From contig JBIIHQ010000007.1 in the NCBI GenBank assembly GCA_044235645.1, positions 1 to 64,000 on the forward strand: a stretch of 64,000 bases of DNA, written 5' to 3'. The notes under the pieces were generated by a model, which had not been told where the DNA came from, did not search any database, and worked only from the letters and a program-made list of their open reading frames with translations. This document shows positions 1 through 8,836 of this stretch, in pieces (position 1 is the stretch's first letter; each line of letters opens with the position of its first letter). The position numbers and the translations under genes were made by a program. Source of the stretch: OMIW01 sp044235645 (GTDB lineage Bacteria > Bdellovibrionota_C > UBA2361 > OMIW01).

Positions 1-142
1 GACAAGAAACGCCCGAGATGATGTGACGATACGATCGCGGGGGTGGGGGCTCAAGGGGGGAAAGGTGGAGAGAGGGGGAGGAGGGAAAAAGGAAAGCCCA
101 CCCCGCCAAGAGCGGAAGTGGGCTTCGAGCATACGGGGCGAG

Positions 143-835
143 CTAGGGAGCGTCAGGCCGGTGAGCCATCCAGTGAATCCCCTCCTTGAGAGCTTTCTGG
201 GCTTTCTCCAAAACCCACTGCTGCTCTGGATTGGCTCGATTCGCCGCGAGGAGCAAATGACGGCCAGCCTCAAACGCCCTCAATTCAGGGACGTTTTCCT
301 CGGCTTCCACCGTCCAGCACGGGCCCACCAAGCGAACCAAATCAAGGTCCCTCTCGGTAGGCGGCACCTGCGAAAAAAACCGAAAGAAGTCTCCCAATTT
401 CGGGTCAATCCCAGAAGCTTGACCCACTGACGCCGCCGCCGCATGAGCGGTGCGAAGGTCCTCATCGGAGCCCGCAGGAAGAGATCGAACGTACTCCCAC
501 AGGAGAAAGTTCACCTCCGAGTTGTGATTAATCGCGCCCACAATTCGCCTCCCCATCACTGGTACGAAGACCGGGTGCCGAATCTCGACGGCCGCATTCA
601 GACCTCCTGCGCCAACAATCAGTGCCCTCGCTATCTGAAACCTGAAGCGACCTCCCAAGGAAAGGGCCAGCTCCTCGTACCTTTCGACAAAGTCGATTGG
701 GCCAAGCGTCATCCTCTCAATGACTCCCTTCAGAGCTTCCGTCAGCCCTTCGGGTCTGTCGCCCACCGCCGCCTCGAATTCGGCACGAAGCTGAAACAGT
801 CGCCGATAATCAGAAACCAAGTGTTGAACCGACAT
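143..835 (-). CDS. Hypothetical protein, 230 aa
   Basis: I do not recognise this family. The predicted protein is soluble and mostly helical, with no signal peptide or membrane segment. It is rich in Ala, Glu and Arg and has only one Cys. The start is an ATG at 835; no clear ribosome binding site precedes it. Codon use looks like that of neighbouring genes and no other frame over this interval makes a better protein. It lies alone on the minus strand near the window edge, so its downstream partner, if any, is outside. It could be a regulator or part of a stress system, but nothing visible decides this. Confidence 0.6.
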   Translation of the reverse strand: MSVQHLVSDYRRLFQLRAEFEAAVGDRPEGLTEALKGVIERMTLGPIDFVERYEELALSLGGRFRFQIARALIVGAGGLNAAVEIRHPVFVPVMGRRIVGAINHNSEVNFLLWEYVRSLPAGSDEDLRTAHAAAASVGQASGIDPKLGDFFRFFSQVPPTERDLDLVRLVGPCWTVEAEENVPELRAFEAGRHLLLAANRANPEQQWVLEKAQKALKEGIHWMAHRPDAP

Positions 836-1231
836 TGTTTAATGTGTCTTGCAAGTAAAACAGTGCCTCATATTCCAGATCGAAGTCAACCCTTCCTATG
901 AAACCCAATCTCCGCCGACATTGGATAATGGGAACCACCCTCAATCATTATCAAAAAACGGTTACTTTCCCGGGTAGTTCCTTCGAGCAGGGGTTTTCGG
1001 ATCTCGCTCCGAAACGAAACCCGTGCGGATCTTCAGCATCTTTTTTCCTCCTGAAGGCGCCCTCTCATGGTTCACCGCGGGGGCAAGGATCGCCAAAAGA
1101 CCCGTTGCTTCGCTGGACCCTGGCGGAGCGCCCCAGCAAAAAAAAGGGAAAGTCTGAATCATTTCCACCCCAGACCTTCCAGTCACTACCACCCTTCGCT
1201 TCGTCACATTCGTGGGTTACACTCTCCGATT
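836..1231. other. Intergenic region between divergent genes
   Basis: About 400 bases separate the divergent hypothetical protein and metallophosphatase genes. It holds a minus-strand mini-ORF with a strong ribosome binding site (962-1039, listed separately) and a perfect 7-bp stem (995-1001 with 1008-1014, 6-base loop) inside that ORF. I found no convincing promoter boxes for either flanking gene. Confidence 0.6.
962..1039 (-). CDS. Possible 25-aa mini-ORF with strong ribosome binding site
   Basis: An AGGAGG box (1047-1052, minus strand) lies 7 bases before an ATG at 1039. It opens a 25-residue, strongly basic reading frame that ends in TAA at 962. The middle of the frame contains a 7-bp perfect stem-loop. 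It could be a leader peptide or small protein upstream of the minus-strand gene that starts at 835, or chance. The ribosome binding site is better than that of the neighbouring full-length genes, which is why it is listed. Confidence 0.3.
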   Translation of the reverse strand: MLKIRTGFVSERDPKTPARRNYPGK

Positions 1232-2152
1232 ATGACGACAGCTGAATATGCCATCCCCGACATTCATGCCGACCCCATCGCTCTCGACATTATCGCCGCG
1301 CGCATACCTTCTGACGCGAGGGTGTATTTCCTCGGTGATATCGTAAACAAAGGACCATCGACTCTCGAAGCGCTCAAAAAGCTGCGCGTGCTGCATGCAG
1401 GTGGCAACTGGCAGCTTGCATGGGGCAATCACGATCTCCTCTTTGTCCGCGCAATGCGGGGCTCTCGACTGGCGTTGCGTGATCTTTTTTCTCGACGAGG
1501 ACGGTCACAGATTTTCGCTGAAATCGGCGCACCACGATTGCAGAGGGAAGTTGATACTATTTTCGGCATCACTGATTTCGTCGAAAGCGAAGCGTCCGAT
1601 GCCCTGCTGAATGAGATGATCGCCACCCTTACCTCGCATGACGATCTGCAGCATCTGGTGGACTGGATGATCGGAGCCTTTCGACTTGCATATCGCTCCC
1701 CTCGCCAGGTGCTCTACATTCATGCAGGCGTTCCGGTCACCGATGCCGGTCTTCCCTCGCTTGCGACCAAAACGCTCACCCGATACGATCAGCAGCTCTC
1801 CGCCGATCTGAGATCCGATGCCCTGGACAGTGAATTATGCCTCCTTTTGGACCAAAATGGCACGTCTCCTCTGAGGCTTCGAGAATGGACGGCTCGCATA
1901 AATGACCCCGCGCAATTTTGCGCACACCTTGATGTCGCCGCAATCGTCGTCGGTCACTCTCCCGTTATCCCATCCACTATCGCCGATGAACCATTCCCCC
2001 TCATTCGCCACGACTTTGGGGCCTCTCGCTCAAAAAACGATCTACCTTCATTCCTCGAGCTTACCCCCTCCGGTGATGCCGTCTCTCACCTGCGAATTGA
2101 TGGGAAATGGAAGCAGATAAAACGGGGCCATCTTTCCTCGAAACCGACGTGA
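1232..2152 (+). CDS. Metallophosphoesterase, Ser/Thr phosphatase-like
   Basis: A 306-aa calcineurin-like phosphoesterase of the PPP/ApaH type. Metal-binding motifs appear in order: PDIHAD (residues 9-14, usually GDIHG), GDIVNKGP (about 35-42), GNHD (about 64-67), an IHAG segment in the middle and VVGHSPV near the C-terminus. Such enzymes hydrolyse phosphoproteins or dinucleoside polyphosphates; the substrate cannot be told from sequence. The frame is open for 55 more codons upstream, but those are low-complexity and precede all conserved sequence, so I chose the ATG at 1232. The first motif is degenerate at its leading Gly (Pro) while the metal ligands Asp and His remain. It converges on the next gene with a 29-base gap. 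Confidence 0.8.
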   Translation: MTTAEYAIPDIHADPIALDIIAARIPSDARVYFLGDIVNKGPSTLEALKKLRVLHAGGNWQLAWGNHDLLFVRAMRGSRLALRDLFSRRGRSQIFAEIGAPRLQREVDTIFGITDFVESEASDALLNEMIATLTSHDDLQHLVDWMIGAFRLAYRSPRQVLYIHAGVPVTDAGLPSLATKTLTRYDQQLSADLRSDALDSELCLLLDQNGTSPLRLREWTARINDPAQFCAHLDVAAIVVGHSPVIPSTIADEPFPLIRHDFGASRSKNDLPSFLELTPSGDAVSHLRIDGKWKQIKRGHLSSKPT

Positions 2153-2181
2153 TGGTGCCTCACCAGCATTACCACCGACCC

Positions 2182-3447
2182 TCACCCAAACTCTCCCGGA
2201 AATCGGCGCTGATACTCAACAATACCCTCACCCAGTAATCTTCCCCCCCGTTCCAGCCGTTCTTCATCAATCACATACGCCATCCTCACGAAGGCCTGCC
2301 CGACCGGGGGCTTTATGTAGAACCCATCGGCTGGCGCAAGAAAGATCGTTTCTCCATCCCAGGAGAACTCGCTTAGCAGGAACGAGCAAAAATGCTCAGC
2401 GTCTCTGACGGGGAGTGCCAACATCTGGTAGAAAGCACCCTCTGGCAGTCGGCTGGGGAGGCCCGTGTAACTGGCGACGGCATCGTGCAGGGCCCGACGC
2501 CGCTTTTCATACGTCGCGATGACCGAGGTTACATACTCGTCATCGAGAGTATCAAGAAGATAGCGCGCCGCCTCCTGTTCGAGCGTGGGGCAGGAGAGGC
2601 GTGCTTGCGCTATCACCATCGAGAGCCGTATCACTTCGCGGTTGGCCGTCATGATCGTTCCAATTCGAGCCCCGCACAAGCTATACCGCTTCGAGAGACT
2701 ATCCACCACCAGCACCCGCTCACTCTGCGACGCCACCATCAGCGCGGAGCACGGCTTCCGATCGTCGTAGACAAATTCACGATACGTCTCGTCACTAATC
2801 AGGTAGAGCCCGTGTTTTTCGCACACCACCAATACCCGGCGAATTTCATCTTCGGTGTACACCGTCCCGGTTGGATTATTGGGATTACACATCACTACCG
2901 CGCGGGTGCGGGGAGTAATCGCCGCCTCAATCTCCTCATCTGAGGGAAGGTGGAATCCCGTTGATTCGTCGCATGCAACGGGAACGAGACGGACACCGAC
3001 GATCGCCGCAAAGCTGATGTAATTCGCATACGATGGATCGAACACGATGATTTCATCCCCCGGATCGGCGCACACCATAAAGAGGAAAATTAACGCCTCA
3101 CTCGCACCCATTGTGATAAGAAACTGTTCGGGGGTTGTCTCAAGCCCAAGTGAGCGATTGAGGTATGCTGACCAGCTCGCCCGCAGAGAAGCGCTCCCTT
3201 GCGAGTGCTCGTATGCAATGACTGGCGAAGCAGCAAGCGCTCGCTGAAAACCCTCCGCAAACTGGGGCGGGGGAATGATGTCTGGTTGCCCGATATTGAG
3301 CGGAATAATCGTTGTTCCCTTCGCCTGCGCTTCTGCCGCCAGAGGAGCAAGCCGCCGAATTGGCGACGGTGGAGTGGTGAGTGCCCGTTGAGAAAAAGGG
3401 CGAGCGGGGCGCGGAAAGAGAGAGAGTTCGCGGTTGGCAAGAGACAT
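2182..3447 (-). CDS. Class I/II pyridoxal-phosphate aminotransferase
   Basis: A 421-aa fold-type I aminotransferase. Visible signatures are the substrate-loop NIGQPD, the turn MGASEAL, the CNPNNPTGT motif, SDETYREF with the cofactor-binding Asp/Tyr, and the Schiff-base lysine in SLSKRYSLCGARIG. This pattern fits the aspartate/aromatic aminotransferase group (family I-gamma). The ATG at 3447 is used; a further 13 upstream codons are open but add nothing conserved. It is transcribed away from the TPR/ABC cassette. A second, distinct aminotransferase lies at 54589-55761. The amino-acid substrate is not determined. Confidence 0.88.
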   Translation of the reverse strand: MSLANRELSLFPRPARPFSQRALTTPPSPIRRLAPLAAEAQAKGTTIIPLNIGQPDIIPPPQFAEGFQRALAASPVIAYEHSQGSASLRASWSAYLNRSLGLETTPEQFLITMGASEALIFLFMVCADPGDEIIVFDPSYANYISFAAIVGVRLVPVACDESTGFHLPSDEEIEAAITPRTRAVVMCNPNNPTGTVYTEDEIRRVLVVCEKHGLYLISDETYREFVYDDRKPCSALMVASQSERVLVVDSLSKRYSLCGARIGTIMTANREVIRLSMVIAQARLSCPTLEQEAARYLLDTLDDEYVTSVIATYEKRRRALHDAVASYTGLPSRLPEGAFYQMLALPVRDAEHFCSFLLSEFSWDGETIFLAPADGFYIKPPVGQAFVRMAYVIDEERLERGGRLLGEGIVEYQRRFPGEFG

Positions 3448-3688
3448 ATATAACCTAAGTTTATCGCACAAGGATCGACCTTTCACCGAGAAGACAATCC
3501 AGCTTCAGTGTATCAAATTGAGGCGGGGGGACAATCATACGGTACTGTTACCCGATGACCCGACGAATTCCGATTGCTCATTTCGAGTCCTTCCTCCTCA
3601 AGGAAAAAACCTGGAGCGCCGACATCTGCCCCGATGGTATGTGCGTCCATTCACCGCAGCTGCACCAGGGTGGAACCTCAACCCAACG

Positions 3689-4381
3689 ATGAAACACTGT
3701 CTAACTATCACCCTTTTTGTCATCGCCGCCATCGCAACAAACGCGACCTATCGGGTCATGCACGAGCACCCCATCCGGCGACACCTTGACCGGAGTCAGG
3801 CCCGCGAGATGTTGCTCGTACCGACCCCTCATTTTGCTCGATTCGTGAGTCTTGGCTACCACCACGCAGCCGCTGATCTCCTCTGGTTCAAGACAACCGG
3901 CTACTTTGGATCTCACATAGAGGGAGATCACAATATCGATCGGCTTGATTTCCTCTGCAGCAGTATCCTGGCGCTGAATCCCAAGGCGCGACACATCTCC
4001 CTCTTTTGCGCCCAGATGCTGGCGTGGGAGCTCAAACGCCCTCGGGAGGCGATCATGTACCTCTCAGCCGCGATAGATAATCATCCAGGGGACTGGTTTC
4101 TCTTCTACCTGCGAGGTCTCTTTTCTCTCTACTTTCTGAAAGATAGCAAGGCTGCACAGAATGACCTCGCCACGGCAGCGGCACATCCCGAGAGCTTCCC
4201 CCTCGTTAAGCGACTAGCTGCGAAGAATCTCGCCACGATCTCTGGCCCAAAAAGTGGTATTGCGTTCCTCGATCTCCTGTTGTCAACCGAGAAAAATCCG
4301 CACGCACGCGCGGCCCTCGAGCGACGTCGAGATGAGCTCGTCGCTCAGCTCAGACCCGAAAGGGGAGGGGAGGCACCGTGA
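3689..4381 (+). CDS. Membrane-anchored TPR-like protein preceding ABC transporter
   Basis: A 230-aa protein with an N-terminal hydrophobic segment (about residues 5-20) that should be a membrane anchor, followed by helical repeats of TPR type, including a typical AADLLWFKTTGYFG element. Similar proteins often sit directly before ABC-2 transporters in delta-type proteobacteria, so it may be a periplasmic partner. The frame is open upstream to 3434 but that part overlaps the divergent gene region and lacks conserved sequence; the ATG at 3689 gives a sensible signal anchor. Its stop overlaps the GTG start of the ATPase gene (GTGA), indicating translational coupling. Confidence 0.7.
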   Translation: MKHCLTITLFVIAAIATNATYRVMHEHPIRRHLDRSQAREMLLVPTPHFARFVSLGYHHAAADLLWFKTTGYFGSHIEGDHNIDRLDFLCSSILALNPKARHISLFCAQMLAWELKRPREAIMYLSAAIDNHPGDWFLFYLRGLFSLYFLKDSKAAQNDLATAAAHPESFPLVKRLAAKNLATISGPKSGIAFLDLLLSTEKNPHARAALERRRDELVAQLRPERGGEAP

Positions 4382-5340
4382 GCACTGCGGTCGAAATAGA
4401 CAATCTCAGCTACGCTCGCCGCCATCCTTGGACATGGCGACGAACCCCTACACTCGAGCCGTTTTCTATCTCAATCGCCTCGGGTGAAGCTTTCGGCTTT
4501 CTCGGTCATAATGGCGCGGGCAAAACGACGACCATCAAGAATATCCTGGGGCTCGTGACCCCGACAACGGGCTCAATAACTCTCTTTGGGATAGACAACA
4601 GAGATCCTTCGTCGCGACGCCCCATCGGATATGTCCCCGAAAACCCCTATTTCTATGACCATCTTCGGGTAGGAGAAGCAATATCCCTCGGTGCTCAGTT
4701 GGCTGGAATCTGTGGGGGACAGGTCAAAAAGGTAGTCGGGGATACACTCGAACGGGTGGGACTCTCTTCCCGCCATAAGTCGCCATTGAGAACTCTCTCA
4801 AAAGGGCTGCTTCAGCGGGTTGCCATCGGTCACGCCCTCGTGAGCTCGCCCCGATTGCTCATCCTTGACGAACCGTTCTCAGGGCTCGATCCGATCGGCC
4901 GCCACGAGATGCGAACCCTCTTCGAAGAGGAGCGACGCTCAGGCACAACACTCTTTCTGGCCTCTCATATCCTGAATGATGTTGAGGCTCTCTGCGACCG
5001 GGTGTCGATTATGGTTAAGGGGAAACTTCGTGGAGTATTCTCGTGTGATGATCTGGGTCAACACCCATCCCACGGGTATGAATTAGCAATCGGGGCTGCT
5101 CTCAGCTCTGAGGATATCGCCGCTGTTATCGATCAACCGAGTGCTGAGTTTACATGTCGTCGGCAGCGCTCGCTGACCGTTATCACTATTACCGATGAGG
5201 ATCAGGCGAGGAAAACACTCATGCGATGCCTCGAGAAAAATCTTCCGATCGCTTCCTTTCAACAGCAGCATCCCACCCTCGAGCAGCTCTACCTCGCCAT
5301 CGTTGATCCTTCAACAGCCCGTTCGGAGGGTAGGAGATGA
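4378..5340 (+). CDS. ABC transporter ATP-binding protein
   Basis: A 320-aa ATPase of the ABC-2/CcmA type. Walker A is GHNGAGKTTT, the signature is LSKGLLQRVAIG (an LSKG variant of LSGGQ), Walker B is LLILDEPFSGLDP, and the switch His is in LASHIL. The C-terminal 100 residues form the extra domain usual in this group. Start is GTG at 4378 overlapping the upstream stop, and its own stop overlaps the permease start (ATGA), so the three genes form one operon. It energises the permease encoded next; the exported substrate is unknown. Confidence 0.93.
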   Translation: MSTAVEIDNLSYARRHPWTWRRTPTLEPFSISIASGEAFGFLGHNGAGKTTTIKNILGLVTPTTGSITLFGIDNRDPSSRRPIGYVPENPYFYDHLRVGEAISLGAQLAGICGGQVKKVVGDTLERVGLSSRHKSPLRTLSKGLLQRVAIGHALVSSPRLLILDEPFSGLDPIGRHEMRTLFEEERRSGTTLFLASHILNDVEALCDRVSIMVKGKLRGVFSCDDLGQHPSHGYELAIGAALSSEDIAAVIDQPSAEFTCRRQRSLTVITITDEDQARKTLMRCLEKNLPIASFQQQHPTLEQLYLAIVDPSTARSEGRR

Positions 5341-6098
5341 GAAGTCGAATCGCCGCCATCTGGGGACTAACCTTTCGCGAGGCACTCCGAAGCAAGCTGT
5401 TCTCGCTCGCGGTTGGCTTTGTCGGGTGCCTGGTACTTGTCGTGACGCCTTACGCCCACGCAACGCTCGGAGACCCGATTGCAGTAATAAAGCACCTTGG
5501 TCTCGCCGCCGCCTCCCTCGTATCAATCGGCGTCGTGATGGTCGCAGGTTCGACGTTTCTGCAAAAGGAGTTCACCCGCAAGACGATCTATCTTCTTCTC
5601 GCGCGACCGATGAGACGGTGGGAGTTCCTCGCAGGGAAGTTTCTCGGCTTGACCTCCGTCGCAGCCACGCTGTACACCCTGATGGTGGTCGCTGTCGTCG
5701 GATATGCAGGTCTTCTCGAAGGTCGCCCCGATTTGCGCCTTCTCTGGGTGGTGCCTTACGGAATAAGCGAAGTGGCCATCGTCTCAGCACTCACGATCCT
5801 CTTCTCGGCGGTAGTAGTCACCCCCGTGCTCAATGGCATGTTCGCCCTCGGTATCTGGATCGCGGCCCGCTCGCACCCGTGGCTCACGACAGCGGTTGAT
5901 TCAAGCTCCTGGCCGATACTTCGCTCGATTCTTCCAATAATTCCTGATCTTTCCGCTCTTCAGGTAGCTGATGGACTTATTTATGACGAAATTCCGGGGG
6001 TCATTCATGCAGCAGCAGGGCTGGGATACGGCATAACCTTCGGGTTGGGGTCGGTGATAGTCGCAGCTACCCTTCGGGGGTTGACGGACGTTCCTTGA
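5337..6098 (+). CDS. ABC-2 type transporter permease
   Basis: A 253-aa integral membrane protein with about six hydrophobic segments. The N-terminal pattern, a first membrane helix followed by FLQKEFTRKTIYLLLARP and RWEFLAGKFLG, is typical of ABC-2 permeases of the NosY/YtrF kind. The start overlaps the ATPase stop. With the upstream TPR protein and ATPase it makes a three-gene exporter or membrane-remodelling unit. No substrate can be inferred. Confidence 0.88.
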   Translation: MRSRIAAIWGLTFREALRSKLFSLAVGFVGCLVLVVTPYAHATLGDPIAVIKHLGLAAASLVSIGVVMVAGSTFLQKEFTRKTIYLLLARPMRRWEFLAGKFLGLTSVAATLYTLMVVAVVGYAGLLEGRPDLRLLWVVPYGISEVAIVSALTILFSAVVVTPVLNGMFALGIWIAARSHPWLTTAVDSSSWPILRSILPIIPDLSALQVADGLIYDEIPGVIHAAAGLGYGITFGLGSVIVAATLRGLTDVP

Positions 6099-6207
6099 GA
6101 TGGGGACCGGTGGGGGGGCATGGGTTGGAAGAAGAAGTTGGATTCGGACCAAAGGGCTGGAATAATTAAAGGCGGTGGAAACGAGTGACAGGTATCGGGA
6201 GCAAAGG

Positions 6208-7788
6208 ATGGAGATTCGCAGGAGAAGCAAGTTGACACCGTCTTTCAATCAGCGAGGTAAGAATCCGCGGCCGAGCGCCTGGGTAGGCCTTTGGGTTTGG
6301 GTTTGGATTGCCCTTTTCGGTGCACTACCTGCGCGAGTAGCCAGCGCCCAGTATATCAGTGTCATTGGCGACACATTGAGCGCGGTTGGCCAGACTTACA
6401 TCATCACAATTACGAAGACATTCACAAACTCCGCTGCCGGAACCTGTGGTGGTAATGGTAAGTTCGAGGCGAACGGGCAGACTACCATTACCCTGGCACC
6501 CGGCCAAAGTGCAAGGCCACTGTTCAACGCAATAAACTCATGCACGGCTGTTGCAAACATTACCATCAATGATACCACGAGAATTCAGACCCAAGACGGG
6601 GGGCCATTCAATCAACAATGGAATGGCGCAAACTGGCAAATTGGCTTTGAAACGGATGTCACTCTTCCACCAAGCCCGAATTTTGATGATGTCTTGTTCG
6701 TGCTCAGTGCTGTAACTCCGACCCCCACACCGACAAATACTCCGACCCGGACGCCAACAAATACACCGACTCGTACGCCAACAAACACGCCAACAAATAC
6801 ACCAACCAGCACGGCAACGGCGACACCTACGCCTACCATCACTCCGACTCAAACTGCTACAGAGACTCCGACGATTACACCGACCCGGACGTCAACGCCG
6901 ACTCCAACGATAACGCGAACTCCGACGATGACCCCGATGAATACCCCTACGCCAACGCCTTCTAAAACCCCGACCCCAGTACCTTCAGCAACTCCAACGT
7001 CAACGCCCTGCCCGGACAACGCCTTCGATAAAGATGAGGATGAGGACCGGGGACTCGCCTGCGGAAGAGACCTGTGCGATCTCGACCCCTCAAAGTCGCG
7101 TCCCGGAAAATGTGGGTGTGGATACGCCGATGCTTTCACCGCCACGTGCTTCGATCCCTCCCGCTCAAGACCCACCTTTTGTGGCCAAGCTGCCCGGGCG
7201 GTGAAGCTGAAGGGCAGTAAGAGGCTGATGAGAATTTCGTGGCGGGTGCGACCGAGTTTCCAAGGTAAAAGCAAATACACCTGTGAGGTCTTTCAGAGAG
7301 TAGTCTCAATCAAAAACGGGATTAGGATGGCCGAGTTCCGCAGGATAAAGATTGGGGGGGCAAGTCGGATAACTCGGGAGGTTCAAAACCCCGTCTTTCT
7401 CTCAGGAACTCCTCCACCCGTTGACCAAACAGACTTCTCCGTCGTTCCGCCGATTAGCAAAGCGGCGCCAACACCAATCCCGGTGCTCTTTGACATACGG
7501 CCGAAAGAGCCCGCCGGAGGCACGTCGTGCAGTACTCTGCCCCCAAATGCGAGCGCTGCTCAACGAAAGAAGTGTCGGTGCAATCAGAGCAATCCGGCGG
7601 CAGGGATCTGGTGCCACGACCTCGTTTCCGTCGATAAAAAAGAGGACAAGCCGTACGTCGTGCAGTGTAGAATGCAGGGGGTAAACCAGGAGGGAGAGTT
7701 TTTGGCCAGCCGATTTACTAGCTATTTCACCGTCTCATTACAAGGCTTCTTTCTTGGCCAGGGAGCAAGTGCCACCTGCCCGCCCTGA
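6208..7788 (+). CDS. Secreted Pro/Thr-repeat surface protein with TSP3-like motif
   Basis: A 526-aa exported protein. The ATG at 6208 follows a GGGAG box by 6 bases; a GTG at 6175 is the alternative. A long n-region precedes a Trp-rich hydrophobic core and an ASAQ signal cleavage site near residue 48. Domain order: a compact Cys-poor domain (about 49-175), a roughly 95-residue Thr/Pro repeat stalk, a calcium-binding Asp-rich motif of thrombospondin type-3 kind ending PGKCGCGYAD, then a Cys-containing C-terminal domain of about 200 residues. The layout suggests a surface or matrix protein projected on a stalk. No sortase or PEP-CTERM tail is visible. It converges with the prepilin-like gene. 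Confidence 0.75.
   Translation: MEIRRRSKLTPSFNQRGKNPRPSAWVGLWVWVWIALFGALPARVASAQYISVIGDTLSAVGQTYIITITKTFTNSAAGTCGGNGKFEANGQTTITLAPGQSARPLFNAINSCTAVANITINDTTRIQTQDGGPFNQQWNGANWQIGFETDVTLPPSPNFDDVLFVLSAVTPTPTPTNTPTRTPTNTPTRTPTNTPTNTPTSTATATPTPTITPTQTATETPTITPTRTSTPTPTITRTPTMTPMNTPTPTPSKTPTPVPSATPTSTPCPDNAFDKDEDEDRGLACGRDLCDLDPSKSRPGKCGCGYADAFTATCFDPSRSRPTFCGQAARAVKLKGSKRLMRISWRVRPSFQGKSKYTCEVFQRVVSIKNGIRMAEFRRIKIGGASRITREVQNPVFLSGTPPPVDQTDFSVVPPISKAAPTPIPVLFDIRPKEPAGGTSCSTLPPNASAAQRKKCRCNQSNPAAGIWCHDLVSVDKKEDKPYVVQCRMQGVNQEGEFLASRFTSYFTVSLQGFFLGQGASATCPP
6716..7007 (+). repeat. Degenerate Thr-Pro coding repeat
   Basis: About 290 bases of irregular ACN-CCN repeats coding for alternating Thr-Pro with Asn, Arg, Ser or Ala substitutions. 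Codons vary between units, so the repeat is kept at protein level rather than as exact DNA copies. It forms the stalk of the surrounding secreted protein. Confidence 0.9.
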
Positions 7789-7921
7789 AGGGTAAAGCTC
7801 GACCCCTGATAGAAGGGCCGAAGATGAGGGGAGAGGTAGCACGGTGTGAGTCGTTGAGAGTCGAGAGCCCCTTCCATAGCCCTCTGATGCCGCTCCACCT
7901 GAAGGCGCACGCGAGACAAGA

Positions 7922-7958
7922 GAGAAGGGGGTGGACAGGATTTATCCTCCCCCTTCTC
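7922..7958. terminator. Strong hairpin between convergent genes
   Basis: GAGAAGGGGG (7922-7931) pairs perfectly with CCCCCTTCTC (7949-7958), and AGGAT/ATCCT pairs inside the loop. It sits between the convergent surface-protein and prepilin genes, where a bidirectional terminator is expected. There is no T run on either side, so it may only protect 3' ends. Confidence 0.5.
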
Positions 7959-7978
7959 ATTCAGAACAGGGACCTGCC

Positions 7979-8374
7979 TTACTGTAGCCCTCCCTGGCTG
8001 CTATCCCACAGAAAGGGCTTATCAGCACCAGTACCCTTCGGGTGTGAGGACGAACCCGTGAAGCTGGTTGCAGGTTCTCCCACGGCTGCCATCACCAGCG
8101 ACCCATTTTGCATCTCTTTCGACAGGACGAAACCAGGAAGAACAGCCTGACATCCTATACCGTCACAACCTTCATATTTTCCTTCATCGGCAAACAAAGC
8201 CTCTTCAGCCGTAGCAGCATTCTTCAGGTCACTACGGGCGATCGAGTCGTATCCCTTCTTTCGATATGAGGCAAACTGTGGAACCGCAATCGCCGCTAAA
8301 ATTCCTATAATCCCGATAACCACCAGCACCTCGATCAACGTAAAACCCTTTTCCTTCCTCACTACCTTTTTCAT
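7979..8374 (-). CDS. Type IV prepilin-like protein (pseudopilin)
   Basis: A 131-aa type IV pilin-fold protein. The short basic leader ends in KEKG and is followed by FTLIEVLVVIGIIGILAAIA, with the conserved Glu at mature position 5, so it should be processed and N-methylated by prepilin peptidase. The mature part has a YEGCDGIGCQ segment that could form a small disulfide loop. The ATG at 8374 follows a GGGG box; a GTG four codons earlier is less likely. No pilus assembly ATPase or secretin is nearby, so it is an orphan pilin or minor pseudopilin. Confidence 0.9.
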   Translation of the reverse strand: MKKVVRKEKGFTLIEVLVVIGIIGILAAIAVPQFASYRKKGYDSIARSDLKNAATAEEALFADEGKYEGCDGIGCQAVLPGFVLSKEMQNGSLVMAAVGEPATSFTGSSSHPKGTGADKPFLWDSSQGGLQ

Positions 8375-8836
8375 ATGCCACCCCACTGCTTACAATCTCG
8401 TTATACTTCCAATCGTCCGAGGTCTCTTTAATCCCGCCGACTTACCCATTACCGCTCCTTCGAACCGAAGGATAGCACCCGTTGAAACCAGCCTCGCGAT
8501 CATTAATTCAATCCCTTACGCCAACCCAACGTTTTCGAACTGAGCACACAACATGCCAAAACACCCCTTTCGTAGACTTAGGCGAGATAGGCTGTGAATT
8601 CAGATAGTTAAATATCTCGGAGAGTACATTTTCGAGATCCGGAGCAAAATTTGATTTACTGATCGACAAACTTTGTCACCTCGAATTCGATGGAGCCTCT
8701 GATCATCTGCAAATTATTATGTAGTACGTAGTACGTTCCTATCGATCGAACCAGTTTTATGTCCGATAATCGTTAATTATCGGACATGCTAAAGAGCCAA
8801 CTTTTCCGTAGTGAAAAATCAGACTTCAACGCGATC
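8375..8836. other. Intergenic region with a perfect inverted repeat
   Basis: A 462-base AT-richer stretch between the prepilin start and the end of the glycosyltransferase operon. I see no protein-coding frame. It contains a GTAGTAC direct repeat (about 8721-8735) and a perfect 12-bp inverted repeat (8759-8787, listed separately). The promoter of the prepilin must lie at its left end, but no clear sigma-54 or sigma-70 boxes were found. Confidence 0.6.
8759..8787. repeat. Perfect 12-bp inverted repeat (hairpin or operator)
   Basis: ATGTCCGATAAT (8759-8770) and ATTATCGGACAT (8776-8787) are exact reverse complements around a 5-base centre. It lies about 50 bases beyond the end of the minus-strand glycosyltransferase operon. 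It is AT-rich and lacks a T run, so it could equally be a regulator site, a weak terminator or a mobile-repeat remnant. Confidence 0.6.

Noticed and set aside
6716..7007. Thr-Pro repeat as a CRISPR-like or satellite array
   Set aside because: The units are short, degenerate and in frame inside a protein gene; there are no spacers.
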